A stretch of DNA of 21,239 nucleotides from Deinococcus sedimenti (lineage in GTDB: Bacteria; Deinococcota; Deinococci; Deinococcales; Deinococcaceae). The translations under genes and the position numbers were made by a program. How positions within the stretch are numbered: position 1 is the stretch's first letter; each line of letters begins with the position of its first letter. Positions 1-8,474 of the stretch are shown here, in pieces. Below the pieces are notes generated by a model. That model worked only from the letters and a program-made list of their open reading frames with translations. It ran no database searches and was not told the origin of the DNA. The stretch spans positions 1 to 21,239 of the forward strand of contig NZ_BMQN01000030.1 in assembly GCF_014648135.1 (NCBI RefSeq), given 5' to 3'.

Positions 1-503
1 GCGGCGTCCAGAAGCAGGCGACGCAATTCGAGTTCCTGCATGGCCAGAGCCGCCAGGTCCTGCAGACTGTGCAGGTCTTCACTGGACAGCGGATGTGGGC
101 GGTCATCCGTCACGCACAGCGTGCCGATCCGGTGACCGGCCGGAGTGAGAAGCGGCGCGCCCGCGTACATGCAGATGCGGGGCTCACCCGTGACCATGGG
201 GTTGTCATGAAAGCGGGGATCCGTCCGGGCATCCTCGACCACGAACGGCTCGTCCCCGTTGATCGTCCAGGCGCAGAAGGAGTGTTCCCGGGGCGCCTCG
301 GTGTCGGTCAGGCCGACCATGGCTTTGCCCCACTGCCGGTACTGATCAACGAAGTTGAGAACGGCGACGGGCGTGCGCAGCAGGCGCGCGGCGAGCCGGG
401 TGATGCGGTTGAACGGGTCTTCCCGATCGGTGTCGAGCACGCGGTACCGCGCCAGATCGAGCAGGCGCGCGGCTTCATCGGAGGGGGTGGGCGCTGCACT
501 CAT
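1..503 (-). CDS. GAF-domain signalling protein, N-terminal part (runs off left edge)
   Basis: The reverse strand is open from an ATG at 503-501 to the window edge, giving about 167 residues with no stop. A strong ribosome binding site (GAGGTGA, 514-508) lies four bases before the ATG and fixes the start. The protein begins with the usual lead-in of cytosolic GAF sensors ([17 protein letters not shown]), followed by a GAF domain at about residues 25-165 with the family blocks [25 protein letters not shown] and [14 protein letters not shown]. No membrane segment is visible. In this family such a GAF is normally followed by GGDEF, histidine kinase or phosphatase output, which here lies outside the window, so the output is unknown. 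It is divergent from the sensor genes to its right. Confidence 0.85.
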   Translation of the reverse strand, partial: MSAAPTPSDEAARLLDLARYRVLDTDREDPFNRITRLAARLLRTPVAVLNFVDQYRQWGKAMVGLTDTEAPREHSFCAWTINGDEPFVVEDARTDPRFHDNPMVTGEPRICMYAGAPLLTPAGHRIGTLCVTDDRPHPLSSEDLHSLQDLAALAMQELELRRLLLDA

Positions 504-792
504 GGGATCACCTCACGAGGTGGGACTGGGTCGGACGGAAACCGTGTCAGGTGGGCGGATGGTCACTACCTTACGGCCTGTCAGTGGGGAGATTCATTGC
601 GTTTCGCGCACGGCTCCTCCCTCCGTGCCTGCGGATCGGCGTCCACGACCGGCAGTGGTGGTCTGGCCGCCCCGACCCAGCATCAGCCGGCTGGTCCCGC
701 TGAGTGGCGACTCCCTGCTGCTCCGGGGCGATCAGGCTCTTCGGCCCACCGGTCGCCTGTTTCCTCAGCGGCACTGGGGTGCGGGCGAACTG

Positions 793-929
793 ACAGCAGA
801 GTTCAGAGGTCTTGAGGGTAGCCCTCGATCCCTCTGAATCGGGCGAAGCGAGCACCTGAGAACGACCGTGGTTGGAAGTGGAATGGAAGGGCGTGCTGTT
901 GGCCCCGGGGTGAAACTGAACACCGCTCT
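793..929 (-). repeat. 137-bp dispersed repeat, copy A (reverse orientation)
   Basis: The reverse complement matches 9880-10016 over the whole 137 bp with about 10 differences by hand count (about 93%). The ends are imperfect inverted repeats (ACAGCAGAGTTCAG at one end, AGAGCGGTGTTCAG read inward from the other). Near the 793 end is a hairpin, arms 802-818 and 822-838, with three mismatched pairs. It is non-coding and lies between divergent genes, so here it is not simply a terminator. The style fits the small noncoding repeats known from Deinococcus, or a MITE. Confidence 0.85.
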
Positions 930-1062
930 GAGGCACGCTCAGCGAACGGTTCCACATGCCGCGCCTGACCCGTCCGTGCCAGTGGGCGGCCGCCGCCGAT
1001 CCTCACCGGTCCCGGCTCCCGGCACTGCATGGGCCGCGGCCCGCGTCCCGCAGGCTGGCCGG

Positions 1063-1115
1063 GTGACCTCCGTCAGGTCATCCGTTGCGGCGCCGACCCA
1101 CCTGACGGGGGTCAC
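1063..1115. promoter_or_regulatory. 16-bp inverted repeat upstream of the 1148 gene
   Basis: GTGACCTCCGTCAGGT (1063-1078) and ACCTGACGGGGGTCAC (1100-1115) are inverted copies with a single difference, which would be a G-U pair in RNA. The loop is 21 bases. The right arm ends 19 bases before the -10 box at 1135, so it covers the -35 region. A two-site operator or a 5' structure blocking read-through are both possible. Confidence 0.5.
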
Positions 1116-1134
1116 TCCGGCCGCTGACCGCGCG

Positions 1135-1140
1135 TACACT
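1135..1140 (+). promoter_or_regulatory. -10 box of the winged-helix-like gene (leaderless)
   Basis: TACACT stands seven bases before a GTG at 1148 and no ribosome binding site is present. Transcription would begin at or next to the start codon, as in Deinococcus leaderless genes. Confidence 0.45.
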
Positions 1141-1147
1141 CGTGGGC

Positions 1148-1420
1148 GTGATGCACAGCCACACGCTGATCCTCGAGGTGATGCTCGCCCTGCACGCCGC
1201 GGGCGAGGTGCCGTTTCGTGCGTCGGACGTGTACCGCGTCCTGCAGCAGCGGGGCGCACCATACAAGGAGAAATCCATCCGCACCTCCGTGTACGGTCAG
1301 ACCCTGACCCTCAAAGGCGGTGAGGTGATTGCTCTCGAGCGCACTGGGCGCGGCACCTACCAGGTGGCCGACCCGGACACGGCGCGCGCCGCCCTGCAGG
1401 CCGCCCAGCAGTCCGGCTGA
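1148..1420 (+). CDS. Small winged-helix-like protein, function unknown
   Basis: An ORF of about 90 residues. Three in-frame starts exist (GTG 1142, GTG 1148, ATG 1151). I chose 1148 because it lies seven bases after the TACACT -10 box and there is no ribosome binding site, which suits a leaderless start. The sequence reads as a compact helix-helix-helix-wing fold: a first helix (LILEVMLALHAAG), an ASDVYRVLQQRG segment, a recognition-helix-like KEKSIRTSVYGQTLTL, then a strand-turn-strand wing (GEVIALERTGRGTYQVADPD). I do not recognise a named family; a DNA-binding role is an inference from this pattern. The next gene begins 57 bases downstream with its own -10 box. The inverted repeat at 1063-1115 could be its own operator. 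Confidence 0.7.
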   Translation: MMHSHTLILEVMLALHAAGEVPFRASDVYRVLQQRGAPYKEKSIRTSVYGQTLTLKGGEVIALERTGRGTYQVADPDTARAALQAAQQSG

Positions 1421-1466
1421 CGGGGGCGCACCCGTTCTGAGGCCAGACACCCGGCCCCCCACCGGG

Positions 1467-1472
1467 TACGCT
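1467..1472 (+). promoter_or_regulatory. -10 box of the diguanylate cyclase gene
   Basis: TACGCT is followed by five bases and then the ATG at 1478. It is preceded and slightly overlapped by a small GC hairpin (ACCCGG 1449-1454, CCGGGT 1462-1467) that might end transcription from the upstream gene or act as an operator. Confidence 0.45.
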
Positions 1473-1477
1473 GAAGG

Positions 1478-2776
1478 ATGCCCTCTGCTCACAGGGAGCC
1501 CGGCGCCCTTCTCGCCCGTCACCTTCAGCGCGTCACCACCGTCGCCTTCGACATCACCGATGCGCTCGTGCTCATCCTGGACCGCACCGGACGGATCATC
1601 CGCTTCAACCCCACCTGCGAGCGCCTGTCCGGCCGTCAGGAGGCCGAGGTACAGGGACAGTTCCTCTGGCCGCTCGTGCTTGATCCGGTGGAAGCTGCGC
1701 GCGCCGAGGCGCTGTTCCGTCAGATCGCGCCGGGCGTTCCGCCTGGCACCTCCGAGACCACGTGGCGGACCCCGCAGGGCGACGTGCGGTTCATTCGCTG
1801 GATGGCGAGCTGCCTCCACGACGAGACCGGCGCGATCGAGCTGGTCGTGTGCACCGGCATCGACGTCACGGAGGAACGCCGGGCCCGCCAGGCGCTGGAA
1901 GACAGTGAAACGCTGTTCCGCACGTTGTTTCAGCACTCCGCGGACGGCGTGGTCCTGATCGACCCGCACGATCCGGCCGTGCCCTGGCGCATCGTGCGGT
2001 GCAACCCGGCCTTCGCGCGCATGAACGGCTACGAACCGCAGGACCTGATCGGCCAGTCCATCGATCTGCTGCACGACGACGACCTGATGGCGCGGCGCGG
2101 CGCGCACTTCCTGAACTGGATCCGGAACCATCCGGACGGTGCGTATGGCCGGGGAACGCACCGGCACCGTGGGGGCCACCTCCTGCACGTGGCCAGCAGT
2201 TCCAGCGTCGTGACCGTGGGCGGCCAGGAACTCATTCTCGGCATGGACCGGGACGTCACGGCTGCCCGGGAGCAGGAAGCGGCGCTGCGGGGCGCCAACG
2301 AGCATCTGGCCTACCTGGCGCAGCACGACGAATGGACTGGCCTCCTGAGCCGCAACGCCTGGCTCACCCGTCTCAGCGACATGAGACGCCGGCCTGGATG
2401 TCACGTGGTGCTGTTCCTGGATCTGGATGGGTTCAAGCAGGTCAACGACTCGTACGGTCATGCCGTTGGGGACGACCTGCTGCAGGAGGTGGCCCGGCGA
2501 CTGCGAGACACAGTCCGGCCGACCGACGCGGTCGGTCGGCTGGGCGGGGACGAGTTCGTCGTGGCGATCACGGTCTCCGGCGAGGCGGCGGTCAGCGGTA
2601 TGACCGCTCACCTGGACCGCGTCGTCAGCGCCCCGTACCGCCTGAGTGGCCTGGACGTGCGGGTCGGAGTGAGTATCGGGGCCGCCGTCGTGTGCGATGA
2701 GGACCTGGACGTGGAAGCGGCGCTGGAACGGGCCGACCACGAGATGTACCGCGTGAAGCGCGAGAAATCAGACTGA
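1478..2776 (+). CDS. PAS-PAS-GGDEF diguanylate cyclase
   Basis: A soluble 432-residue protein expected to make cyclic di-GMP from two GTP. Two PAS domains (about residues 24-135 and 143-265) sense an unknown signal; the first ends with the PAC-like GIDVTEERRARQALEDSE linker, a typical coiled signalling helix. The GGDEF domain spans about 275-430. It has the metal and nucleotide segment FLDLDGFKQVNDSYGH (313-328), an intact GGDEF at 356-360 and an inhibitory I-site RPTD at 347-350, exactly five residues before GGDEF. It should therefore be active and subject to product inhibition. The entry block HDEWTGLLSRNAW replaces the usual HDxLTGLPNR. There is no EAL or HD-GYP domain. The ATG lies five bases after a TACGCT -10 box, so the gene is likely leaderless. 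The histidine kinase gene follows in the same direction after 256 bases. Confidence 0.93.
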   Translation: MPSAHREPGALLARHLQRVTTVAFDITDALVLILDRTGRIIRFNPTCERLSGRQEAEVQGQFLWPLVLDPVEAARAEALFRQIAPGVPPGTSETTWRTPQGDVRFIRWMASCLHDETGAIELVVCTGIDVTEERRARQALEDSETLFRTLFQHSADGVVLIDPHDPAVPWRIVRCNPAFARMNGYEPQDLIGQSIDLLHDDDLMARRGAHFLNWIRNHPDGAYGRGTHRHRGGHLLHVASSSSVVTVGGQELILGMDRDVTAAREQEAALRGANEHLAYLAQHDEWTGLLSRNAWLTRLSDMRRRPGCHVVLFLDLDGFKQVNDSYGHAVGDDLLQEVARRLRDTVRPTDAVGRLGGDEFVVAITVSGEAAVSGMTAHLDRVVSAPYRLSGLDVRVGVSIGAAVVCDEDLDVEAALERADHEMYRVKREKSD

Positions 2777-2847
2777 GGAGGCGAGCGGTGGGGGGCGGGG
2801 GCCACAGGTGAGACGCGGCGTGACCCGTCAAGCGCCGTGCAGCGTAC

Positions 2848-2895
2848 AGAGCGGTTTTCAGTTCCACCCTGGGGCCAAGAGCACGCCCTCCCACG
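2848..2895 (+). repeat. Dispersed repeat, copy B (5' half only)
   Basis: About 48 bases from AGAGCGGTTTTCAG onward match the first third of the full copies (TTCAGTTCCACCCTGG and the following AGAGCACGCCC). The match then stops, and the hairpin end is missing. It sits in the 256-bp gap between the cyclase and the kinase. An apparent N-terminal extension of the kinase frame is only this repeat read as protein. Confidence 0.7.
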
Positions 2896-3017
2896 GGGCC
2901 GCGTGTCCTGGCCACGTGCAGTCCCCGGCGTGTTCCATGTCCCGCCCCGTGCGCCGGCTGATTCCTGAAGGACGCCCGGTCGGCCCACCGGTCACAGCGG
3001 CCGGTCGCACCGGCCCG

Positions 3018-3023
3018 TATACT
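3018..3023 (+). promoter_or_regulatory. -10 box of the histidine kinase gene
   Basis: TATACT, one base from the sigma-70 consensus, stands nine bases before a GTG at 3033. It is the best -10 in the window and decides the start of the kinase. No convincing -35 is seen. Confidence 0.55.
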
Positions 3024-3032
3024 TCAACCCCT

Positions 3033-5336
3033 GTGAGTGAGACGTTCGCCGAGACCGCGCCCCGGATCCTGCACCGCCTCACCGAAACCCTGGCGGCGGC
3101 CCGCACCGAGGCCGCCACGGTCGACGCTGCCCTCACTGCCATCCGCTCCGCGCTGAGAGCCGTGACCGCGACCATCCTGCTGGTGGACGCCGACACCACG
3201 CCCCTGACCGTCCGGGCCCCGCAGGGCCTGGGCGTGAACCCCCTCTGGCCAGCTGGTCCCGTGAGGCCCGGAACCCCGGTGGGTGACGTGCTGACCCGGC
3301 GTGAGGCGCTGCTGGTCGAGCAGCGCCCCGACACCGGCGCCACCGACCCCAGTCCCGAGCCTGACGCCAGGGGCGCTCCGGCGGTCACGGCGCTCCTGCC
3401 GCTGCTGCTGGACACGCGGGTCCTGGGGGTCGTCATCCTGGACTTCGGCGGCCCCCACCACGTCACGCCCGAAGAAGTGCGGTGGCTCACCACGGTCACC
3501 ACGCAGATTGCCCTGGCCTTCGACCGCGCCGCGTTGATCGACCGGCTTGACGGCCAGGGGGCCCAGCGTCAACTGCGTTCACGTACGGCCGAACTCGAAG
3601 CGGAACGGGCCGCCTCCCGCGCCTTCGTGACGTTCGCCGAGGCGGCCAGCCACACCCAGACCGTCGATGAACTCGGACAACTCGCGATGAGCACCCTCGG
3701 CGCCATCCTTCCTGGCGTCACGGCCGTGGTCTACGCCAGGGCCGACTCGGCCTGGATGCCGCTCAGCTGGTCGGCTGCTCTTCCCGCTGACCTCCTGGCG
3801 GTCCTGCAGCGCGGGCTGCCCCTGGACACGCCGATCATGGCGCAGACGGCCGCCACCCGCCAGCCGGTGTTCCTGAACGGCTGGACGGAAGAGGAGCAGG
3901 GCGTCGCGCACACCGCGCAGTACCACAGCGTCGCGGTGTTCCCCGTCGTGCAGCAGGGCACCGTCACGGCTGTCCTGAGCGCCGCCCTCCCGACCGAGGC
4001 GCCCTGGACGGACGCCCAGCGTGGCCTCGTGCTGGCGCTGGGGCGGAGCTTCACGTTGCTGTACGACCGGCTCGCCGCGGCCCAGAAGGCCCAGCAGGAG
4101 CGGGATGAAGCCGAGATGCGCACGCAGGCGCTCGAAGCCTTCGCGGTCCTGTCCCGCGACCTCTCAGGAGAGACGGACCGCTACGCGCTGGTGCGGCGTG
4201 CCCAGGAGATCATGCTCTCCCTGCTGACCCCCGGCTACGCCCTGTACTGGGAACAGGCCGCCGATCACTGGAGCCTGAAGTCCCAGGTGGGTGACATCGG
4301 AAATCCCGACCTTCAGCGGCTGGTCGACGAGCACGGCCTGCCCCTGGACGCCCCGGCACTGCAGTCCACCTGGCAGACCGGACGGCCCAAGTACCAGGAT
4401 AACTACGCGCAGGGGGCGGACACGCCCGCCGACATGATCCGGCACGTGCATGCCGCCACGGCCTTCCGGGTGTCCGTGTACGGGCAACCGGTGGGCATGC
4501 TGGCCATCGGGCTGTTCGATCAGCGCGTCTGGACGCCCGTGGACCGCGCGGTCCTGGAAACGGCGATCTACAGCCTGGGCCTGGTGCTGGAACGGGCGCA
4601 GGGCGTCGAAGAGCTTGCCCGGTCGAACAGCGAACTGCGGCTCGCGAATCAGGAACTGGAAGCCTTCGCGTACAGCGCGTCGCATGATCTGCGGACGCCC
4701 GTCCGGCACGTCAAGGGCTTCACGGACCTGGCGGTGAAGGCCCTGAAGCAGCAGCAACTGGACAAGGTCACCCGACACCTGGAGATCGTCTCCCAGGCCG
4801 CCGAGCGGATGACGACCATGATCGACGCCATGCTGGTTCTGTCCCGGATGGGACGCGCCACGCTGGAGGTCCGGCCACTCCAGCTGCTGAGCGTGGTCGA
4901 GCAGGCCCAGCAGGACGCCCAGCTCGAATTCCCGGAGGCGGACCCCACCTGGGACGTCGGCGTCCTGCCAACCGTCCCGGCCGACCCGGGGACGCTGCAA
5001 CAGGTCATGACCAACCTGCTGAGCAACGCCCTGAAGTTCGCCGACCCGGGCCGTCCCCTGACGGTGCGGATCTGGGCGGAGGAACGGGAGCGGGATTGGG
5101 CGGTCTTCGTGCAGGACACCGGCGTAGGCTTCGATCAGGCGTATGCCGGAAAGCTCTTCGGGGCGTTTCAGCGGCTGCACACGCAGCACGAGTTCGCGGG
5201 CACGGGCGTGGGGGTGGCCACGGTGAAACGGATCGTGGCGCGCCACGGCGGGCAGGTCAGCGCAGACGGTCAGGAGGGACAGGGCGCCACGTTCGGGTTC
5301 ACCCTGCCAAAGACGCCGCTGCGCCGCGCCGAGTAA
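3033..5336 (+). CDS. Soluble GAF-GAF-GAF sensor histidine kinase
   Basis: With the GTG at 3033 the protein has 767 residues; the frame stays open 75 codons further up, but that stretch reads through repeat copy B and the promoter, so I reject it. Three GAF-like sensor domains occupy about residues 25-170, 195-345 and 375-525, followed by a coiled helix (ELARSNSELRLANQELEAF). The HisKA domain has the H-box ASHDLRTPVRHVKGF with phospho-acceptor His551. The ATPase domain shows the N-box (TNLLSNALKF, Asn665), the G1 box DTGVGF starting at Asp695 and the G2 box GTGVGVATVKRIVARHGG. All catalytic boxes are intact. The FAYSASHDLRTP type of H-box is that of the bacteriophytochrome-like kinases. I see no membrane segment, no receiver domain and no adjacent response regulator, so the partner is unknown. 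Confidence 0.93.
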   Translation: MSETFAETAPRILHRLTETLAAARTEAATVDAALTAIRSALRAVTATILLVDADTTPLTVRAPQGLGVNPLWPAGPVRPGTPVGDVLTRREALLVEQRPDTGATDPSPEPDARGAPAVTALLPLLLDTRVLGVVILDFGGPHHVTPEEVRWLTTVTTQIALAFDRAALIDRLDGQGAQRQLRSRTAELEAERAASRAFVTFAEAASHTQTVDELGQLAMSTLGAILPGVTAVVYARADSAWMPLSWSAALPADLLAVLQRGLPLDTPIMAQTAATRQPVFLNGWTEEEQGVAHTAQYHSVAVFPVVQQGTVTAVLSAALPTEAPWTDAQRGLVLALGRSFTLLYDRLAAAQKAQQERDEAEMRTQALEAFAVLSRDLSGETDRYALVRRAQEIMLSLLTPGYALYWEQAADHWSLKSQVGDIGNPDLQRLVDEHGLPLDAPALQSTWQTGRPKYQDNYAQGADTPADMIRHVHAATAFRVSVYGQPVGMLAIGLFDQRVWTPVDRAVLETAIYSLGLVLERAQGVEELARSNSELRLANQELEAFAYSASHDLRTPVRHVKGFTDLAVKALKQQQLDKVTRHLEIVSQAAERMTTMIDAMLVLSRMGRATLEVRPLQLLSVVEQAQQDAQLEFPEADPTWDVGVLPTVPADPGTLQQVMTNLLSNALKFADPGRPLTVRIWAEERERDWAVFVQDTGVGFDQAYAGKLFGAFQRLHTQHEFAGTGVGVATVKRIVARHGGQVSADGQEGQGATFGFTLPKTPLRRAE

Positions 5337-5349
5337 GCCCGGGGCGCCG

Positions 5350-5380
5350 CCTGCCCCCGGTCGTCACCGGCGGGGGCAGG
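5350..5380. terminator. Bidirectional terminator hairpin between convergent genes
   Basis: A perfect 10-bp stem (CCTGCCCCCG at 5350-5359, CGGGGGCAGG at 5371-5380) lies between the stop of the kinase and the stop of the facing dehydrogenase gene. There is no T run on either side, so it would work mainly as a GC-rich hairpin. Confidence 0.6.
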
Positions 5381-5389
5381 TGAGTTCAC

Positions 5390-6568
5390 TCAGGCCCAGG
5401 GGTTCAGGACGACCTTGATGCAGCCGCCCTGCTTGTCCCGGAAGGTCTTGTACAGCTCCGGGGCGTCGTCCAGCGAGGCGCGGTGCGTGATCACGAAGCT
5501 CGGGTCGATCTCGCCCGCCTCGATGCGCGACAGCAGCGGCGCGATGTGCCGGTGCGTGTGCGTCTGCCCCATCCTGAAGGTCAGGCCCTTGGCGAAGGCC
5601 GCGCCCATCGGAACCTTGTCGATCAGGCCGCCGTATACGCCGGGCAGGCTGACCGTGCCGCCTTTGGCGCAGCTGAGCAGCGCCCAGCGCAGGGCCGTGA
5701 TGCGGTCGAAACTGAGTTTCAGGCGCTGCTTGGCGGTGTCGACTAGCGCGCCGGGGCCGTGCCCGTGCGCTTCCATGCCCACCGCGTCGATCACGTGGTC
5801 CGGCCCGCGCCCGCCGGTCGCCTCGCGCAGCGCGATCAGGACGTCCTCCTGCTCGTAGTTGATGACCTGACATCCGGCCGACTCGGCCATCGCCAGCCGC
5901 TCGGGCACCCGGTCGATCACGATCACGTGCGCCGCCCCGAGCATCTGGGCGCTGCGGGCCGCGAACTGCCCGACCGGGCCCGCCCCGAACACCGCCACCA
6001 CGTCCCGGCCCGGCACGATGCCGCAGTTCTCGGCGGCCTGATACCCGGTGGGGAAGATGTCGGTCAGGAACAGCACCTGCTCGTCACGCAGATCCGACTC
6101 GATCTTGTGCGGGCCCACGTCCGCGAACGGCACCCGCACGTACTGCGCCTGCCCGCCCGCGTACCCGCCGTACATGTGCGAGTACCCGAACAGCCCGCCG
6201 CCGCTCACGCCGCCGTACAGCGCCTCGGCCATGCGGTGGTTCGGGTTGGAGTTGTCGCACGCGCTGAACAGGCCCCGGCGGCACGGATCGCACACGCCGC
6301 AGGAGATGTTGAACGGCACGACCACCCGGTCACCCACCTTCAGGCGCCGTACGTCCCGGCCGACCTCCACGACCTCGCCCATGAACTCGTGCCCCAGGAT
6401 GTCGCCCTTCTCCATGCTGGGAATCACGCCGTCGAGCAGGTGCAGGTCCGACCCGCAGATGGCGGTGGACGTGATTTTCACGATCGCGTCGGTGGGAAGA
6501 AGAAGTGTGGGATCGGGGACGGTCTCCACGCCCACCTTGTTGGTGCCCTGCCAGACGATGGCCTTCAC
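5390..6568 (-). CDS. Zinc-dependent alcohol dehydrogenase (formaldehyde dehydrogenase-like)
   Basis: A 392-residue medium-chain dehydrogenase expected to oxidise an alcohol or aldehyde adduct with NAD(P). Catalytic zinc ligands are visible at Cys38 (AICGSDLH) and His60-Glu61 (LGHEFMGEV). The structural zinc lobe has four cysteines at 90, 93, 96 and 104 ([15 protein letters not shown]). The Rossmann motif is GAGPVG at 195-200, with an acidic residue Asp219 at the end of the second strand, favouring NAD. The long insertion after the zinc lobe ([18 protein letters not shown]) is typical of the glutathione-independent formaldehyde dehydrogenase-like branch. The GTG start overlaps the stop of the SRPBCC gene by four bases (GTGA), so the two are translationally coupled. 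The substrate cannot be read from the sequence. Confidence 0.92.
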   Translation of the reverse strand: MKAIVWQGTNKVGVETVPDPTLLLPTDAIVKITSTAICGSDLHLLDGVIPSMEKGDILGHEFMGEVVEVGRDVRRLKVGDRVVVPFNISCGVCDPCRRGLFSACDNSNPNHRMAEALYGGVSGGGLFGYSHMYGGYAGGQAQYVRVPFADVGPHKIESDLRDEQVLFLTDIFPTGYQAAENCGIVPGRDVVAVFGAGPVGQFAARSAQMLGAAHVIVIDRVPERLAMAESAGCQVINYEQEDVLIALREATGGRGPDHVIDAVGMEAHGHGPGALVDTAKQRLKLSFDRITALRWALLSCAKGGTVSLPGVYGGLIDKVPMGAAFAKGLTFRMGQTHTHRHIAPLLSRIEAGEIDPSFVITHRASLDDAPELYKTFRDKQGGCIKVVLNPWA

Positions 6569-7311
6569 GCCTGCCCCCCGGCGCGGGCGCTGCTCTGGCC
6601 TTCGGTGGTGGGCGCAAAGCCCAGTTCCTGCTCACGCTTGAAACGCATCAGGTCGTCCCGCAGCTGCTGCGCGGGCTCCTCGCCGAACAGCCGCGCGGCG
6701 ATCGCCCCGGCCGACCCGCCCGGCGGCCGGTACGCGAGGCGCACGGCGACCTCGGTGCCCCGGTCACCCGGCGCGGGGCGGAACAGCACCTCGCCGTGGT
6801 TCTCGACCGCCGCGCCCGGCAGGGCCGCCCAGGCGATCCGGCGGCCCGGCTCGTCCGCCGTGAGTGCCGCCTCCCAGCTGACCGTCCCGGTGGGCGCCTC
6901 GACCGTCCAGTGGGACCGGCGCTCGTCGAGCACCTCCACCGCCTTGAGGTGCGTCATCAGCCGGGGCAGGCCCGCCAGATCACGCCACACGCGGTACAGG
7001 TCATCCGCTGGCTTGCCGATGGTGACCGCGTCACTGACGAGCACCTCGCCCTGCGGCGTCTGCCGGATCTTAAGCGCCGTCGCCAGCGGGTTGCGGCCCG
7101 TGGCGGCCATGGCGGCCAGCCCGGCGCCCACGCTGCCCAGCACGATCTTCTGCAGGGGCCGGGCGCTGCGCAGCCCTGCGCCCATCAGGGCCATGCCCAC
7201 GCTGCCCATCACGGACCGTTCCAGCGCCGGGAGCTGCCCGGCCGCGTCGGTCTGAGGTTCGGTGGTTGGGGGGCTCGTTTCGGGTGGGGGGGTGGGTCGG
7301 TCTTTGCTCAT
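6565..7311 (-). CDS. SRPBCC-family protein with N-terminal membrane segment
   Basis: A 248-residue protein. A GGAGG ribosome binding site six bases before the ATG at 7311 fixes the start, although the frame stays open far upstream through the neighbouring gene. Residues 1-28 are a Pro/Thr-rich tail. Residues about 29-75 are two hydrophobic, glycine-rich stretches ([30 protein letters not shown]), resembling the DUF2892 membrane segment. Residues about 83-225 form a polyketide cyclase/dehydrase-like SRPBCC fold ([48 protein letters not shown]), which binds hydrophobic ligands in other families. Its stop overlaps the dehydrogenase start, and a short-chain dehydrogenase lies upstream, so it probably works on or near their substrate. 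The ligand is unknown. Confidence 0.85.
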   Translation of the reverse strand: MSKDRPTPPPETSPPTTEPQTDAAGQLPALERSVMGSVGMALMGAGLRSARPLQKIVLGSVGAGLAAMAATGRNPLATALKIRQTPQGEVLVSDAVTIGKPADDLYRVWRDLAGLPRLMTHLKAVEVLDERRSHWTVEAPTGTVSWEAALTADEPGRRIAWAALPGAAVENHGEVLFRPAPGDRGTEVAVRLAYRPPGGSAGAIAARLFGEEPAQQLRDDLMRFKREQELGFAPTTEGQSSARAGGQA

Positions 7312-7451
7312 GGGGAACCTCCGGAAGTGGCGCGCGGGCGCGGCAGGAAAGGGAGACGGACGCAGGGCACGCGGGAGCTGAGGGGCCAGTCCACCCCGGG
7401 GCGGCCCGGCACATTGCGCGTCGGCGCACCGTGTGACCGTCCCCTCAAGGC

Positions 7452-8474
7452 TCAGTTCAGGTCGCCGCTGCGGCGCTGCCCGTGCGCTCCGCGCTGGTTG
7501 AACTCCGCTTCCGCCGCGCGCTTGATGGGATTTCCCTGAGTGACGGGGCCCTCCACGTCCCGGCCCGCCCGCGTGACGTCCGCGCCCGCCGGGGCGGGTA
7601 GCAACCGATTCGTCAGGGCCATCAGGTCCGCCGTGAGCTGCGGCGCCAGCGCCTGCCCCACGCGCAGCAGCCACGCCGGGCCGCCCACCATCGTCTCCGC
7701 GTCCCCCCGCACCAGGGCGTTCACGATCCGCCGCGCCGCCTCCCGCGCATCCAGCGACACCACCGGCAGGGTGTCCGCCGTGGCGAACCACGCGTACTCC
7801 TGCGCGTGGCGGCCCTTCACGCTGGCGTTCATGGGACTCCCGGTGCGCATCAGGCCCGGCAGCACCGTCGTCACCGTGATGCCCTCGCGCGCCAGCTCCG
7901 AGCGCAGCGCCTGACCCAGCCCCGCCGACGCGAACTTGCTCACCGAGTACGGCGCCAGATGCGGCACCGCCACCCGCCCCCCCACCGACGACACGATCAG
8001 CACCCGCCCGCCGCCCCGCAGGTGTGGGCGCGCCGCGAGCGTCAGGCGCAGGGGCGCCAGGGCGTTGACCTCCAGGATGGACCTGAAGTCGGCCTCGGTC
8101 ATGTCCGCCAGCGGTCCCACCTGAATGAGCCCCGCGTTGTTCACGAGCACGTCCAGCCGCCCGTGCGCCCGGACCGTCTCCTGCACAGCGCGGTCCAGGT
8201 CCGCTCCGCTCGTCACGTCCCCCACGACCACCTGCACCCGCGTGCCCGCGTTCAGGCGCTCCCGGGCGCGCTCCAGGTCGGCGGCGGTACGGGCCATCAG
8301 GGTCACGTTCGCACCGCGCTCCAGCAGCTCGTGGGCCAGCGCCAGCCCCAGCCCGCGCGACCCGCCGGTAATCAGGGCCGCGCGGCCCGTCAGGTCGTAG
8401 GGCGCGCGCAGGGCGCGGCGGGCCGCCACCGCCCCCACCGCCGCCGTCAGAAGCAGTCGTTTCGGAAGTCGCAT
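7452..8474 (-). CDS. Short-chain dehydrogenase/reductase (classical SDR)
   Basis: A 340-residue NAD(P)-dependent oxidoreductase. The signature elements are complete: cofactor motif TGGSRGLG (36-43), NNAG (112-115), Asn137, Ser162/163, and the catalytic YxxxK at Tyr176 and Lys180. After the cofactor strand there is an arginine ([11 protein letters not shown]), which favours NADP. Residues 1-20 ([20 protein letters not shown]) are a short basic-hydrophobic segment that could anchor it to the membrane. The ATG at 8474 was chosen over an upstream in-frame ATG at 8576 because family similarity begins here and a -10-like CACACT lies six bases before it. It is first of three same-strand genes, 140 bases ahead of the SRPBCC gene. 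The C-terminal tail (about 290-340) is charged and not typical of the family. Confidence 0.9.
   Translation of the reverse strand: MRLPKRLLLTAAVGAVAARRALRAPYDLTGRAALITGGSRGLGLALAHELLERGANVTLMARTAADLERARERLNAGTRVQVVVGDVTSGADLDRAVQETVRAHGRLDVLVNNAGLIQVGPLADMTEADFRSILEVNALAPLRLTLAARPHLRGGGRVLIVSSVGGRVAVPHLAPYSVSKFASAGLGQALRSELAREGITVTTVLPGLMRTGSPMNASVKGRHAQEYAWFATADTLPVVSLDAREAARRIVNALVRGDAETMVGGPAWLLRVGQALAPQLTADLMALTNRLLPAPAGADVTRAGRDVEGPVTQGNPIKRAAEAEFNQRGAHGQRRSGDLN

Larger units (their letters stand above)
504..1134. other. Long divergent intergenic region
   Basis: About 640 bases separate the divergent GAF gene and the small winged-helix-like gene. Open frames here look like random GC-rich frames: no ribosome binding site, no recognisable family. 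What it holds is one full 137-bp repeat (793-929), a 16-bp inverted repeat (1063-1115) and the promoters of both neighbours. A weak -10-like TAAGGT (reverse strand, about 564-569) could serve the GAF gene. Nothing supportable is seen in 575-790. Confidence 0.6.

Noticed and set aside
1112..2740. A 542-codon open frame on the minus strand opposite the diguanylate cyclase
   Set aside because: It lacks any family motif and lies antisense to a clear PAS-PAS-GGDEF gene; long antisense frames are expected in GC-rich DNA.
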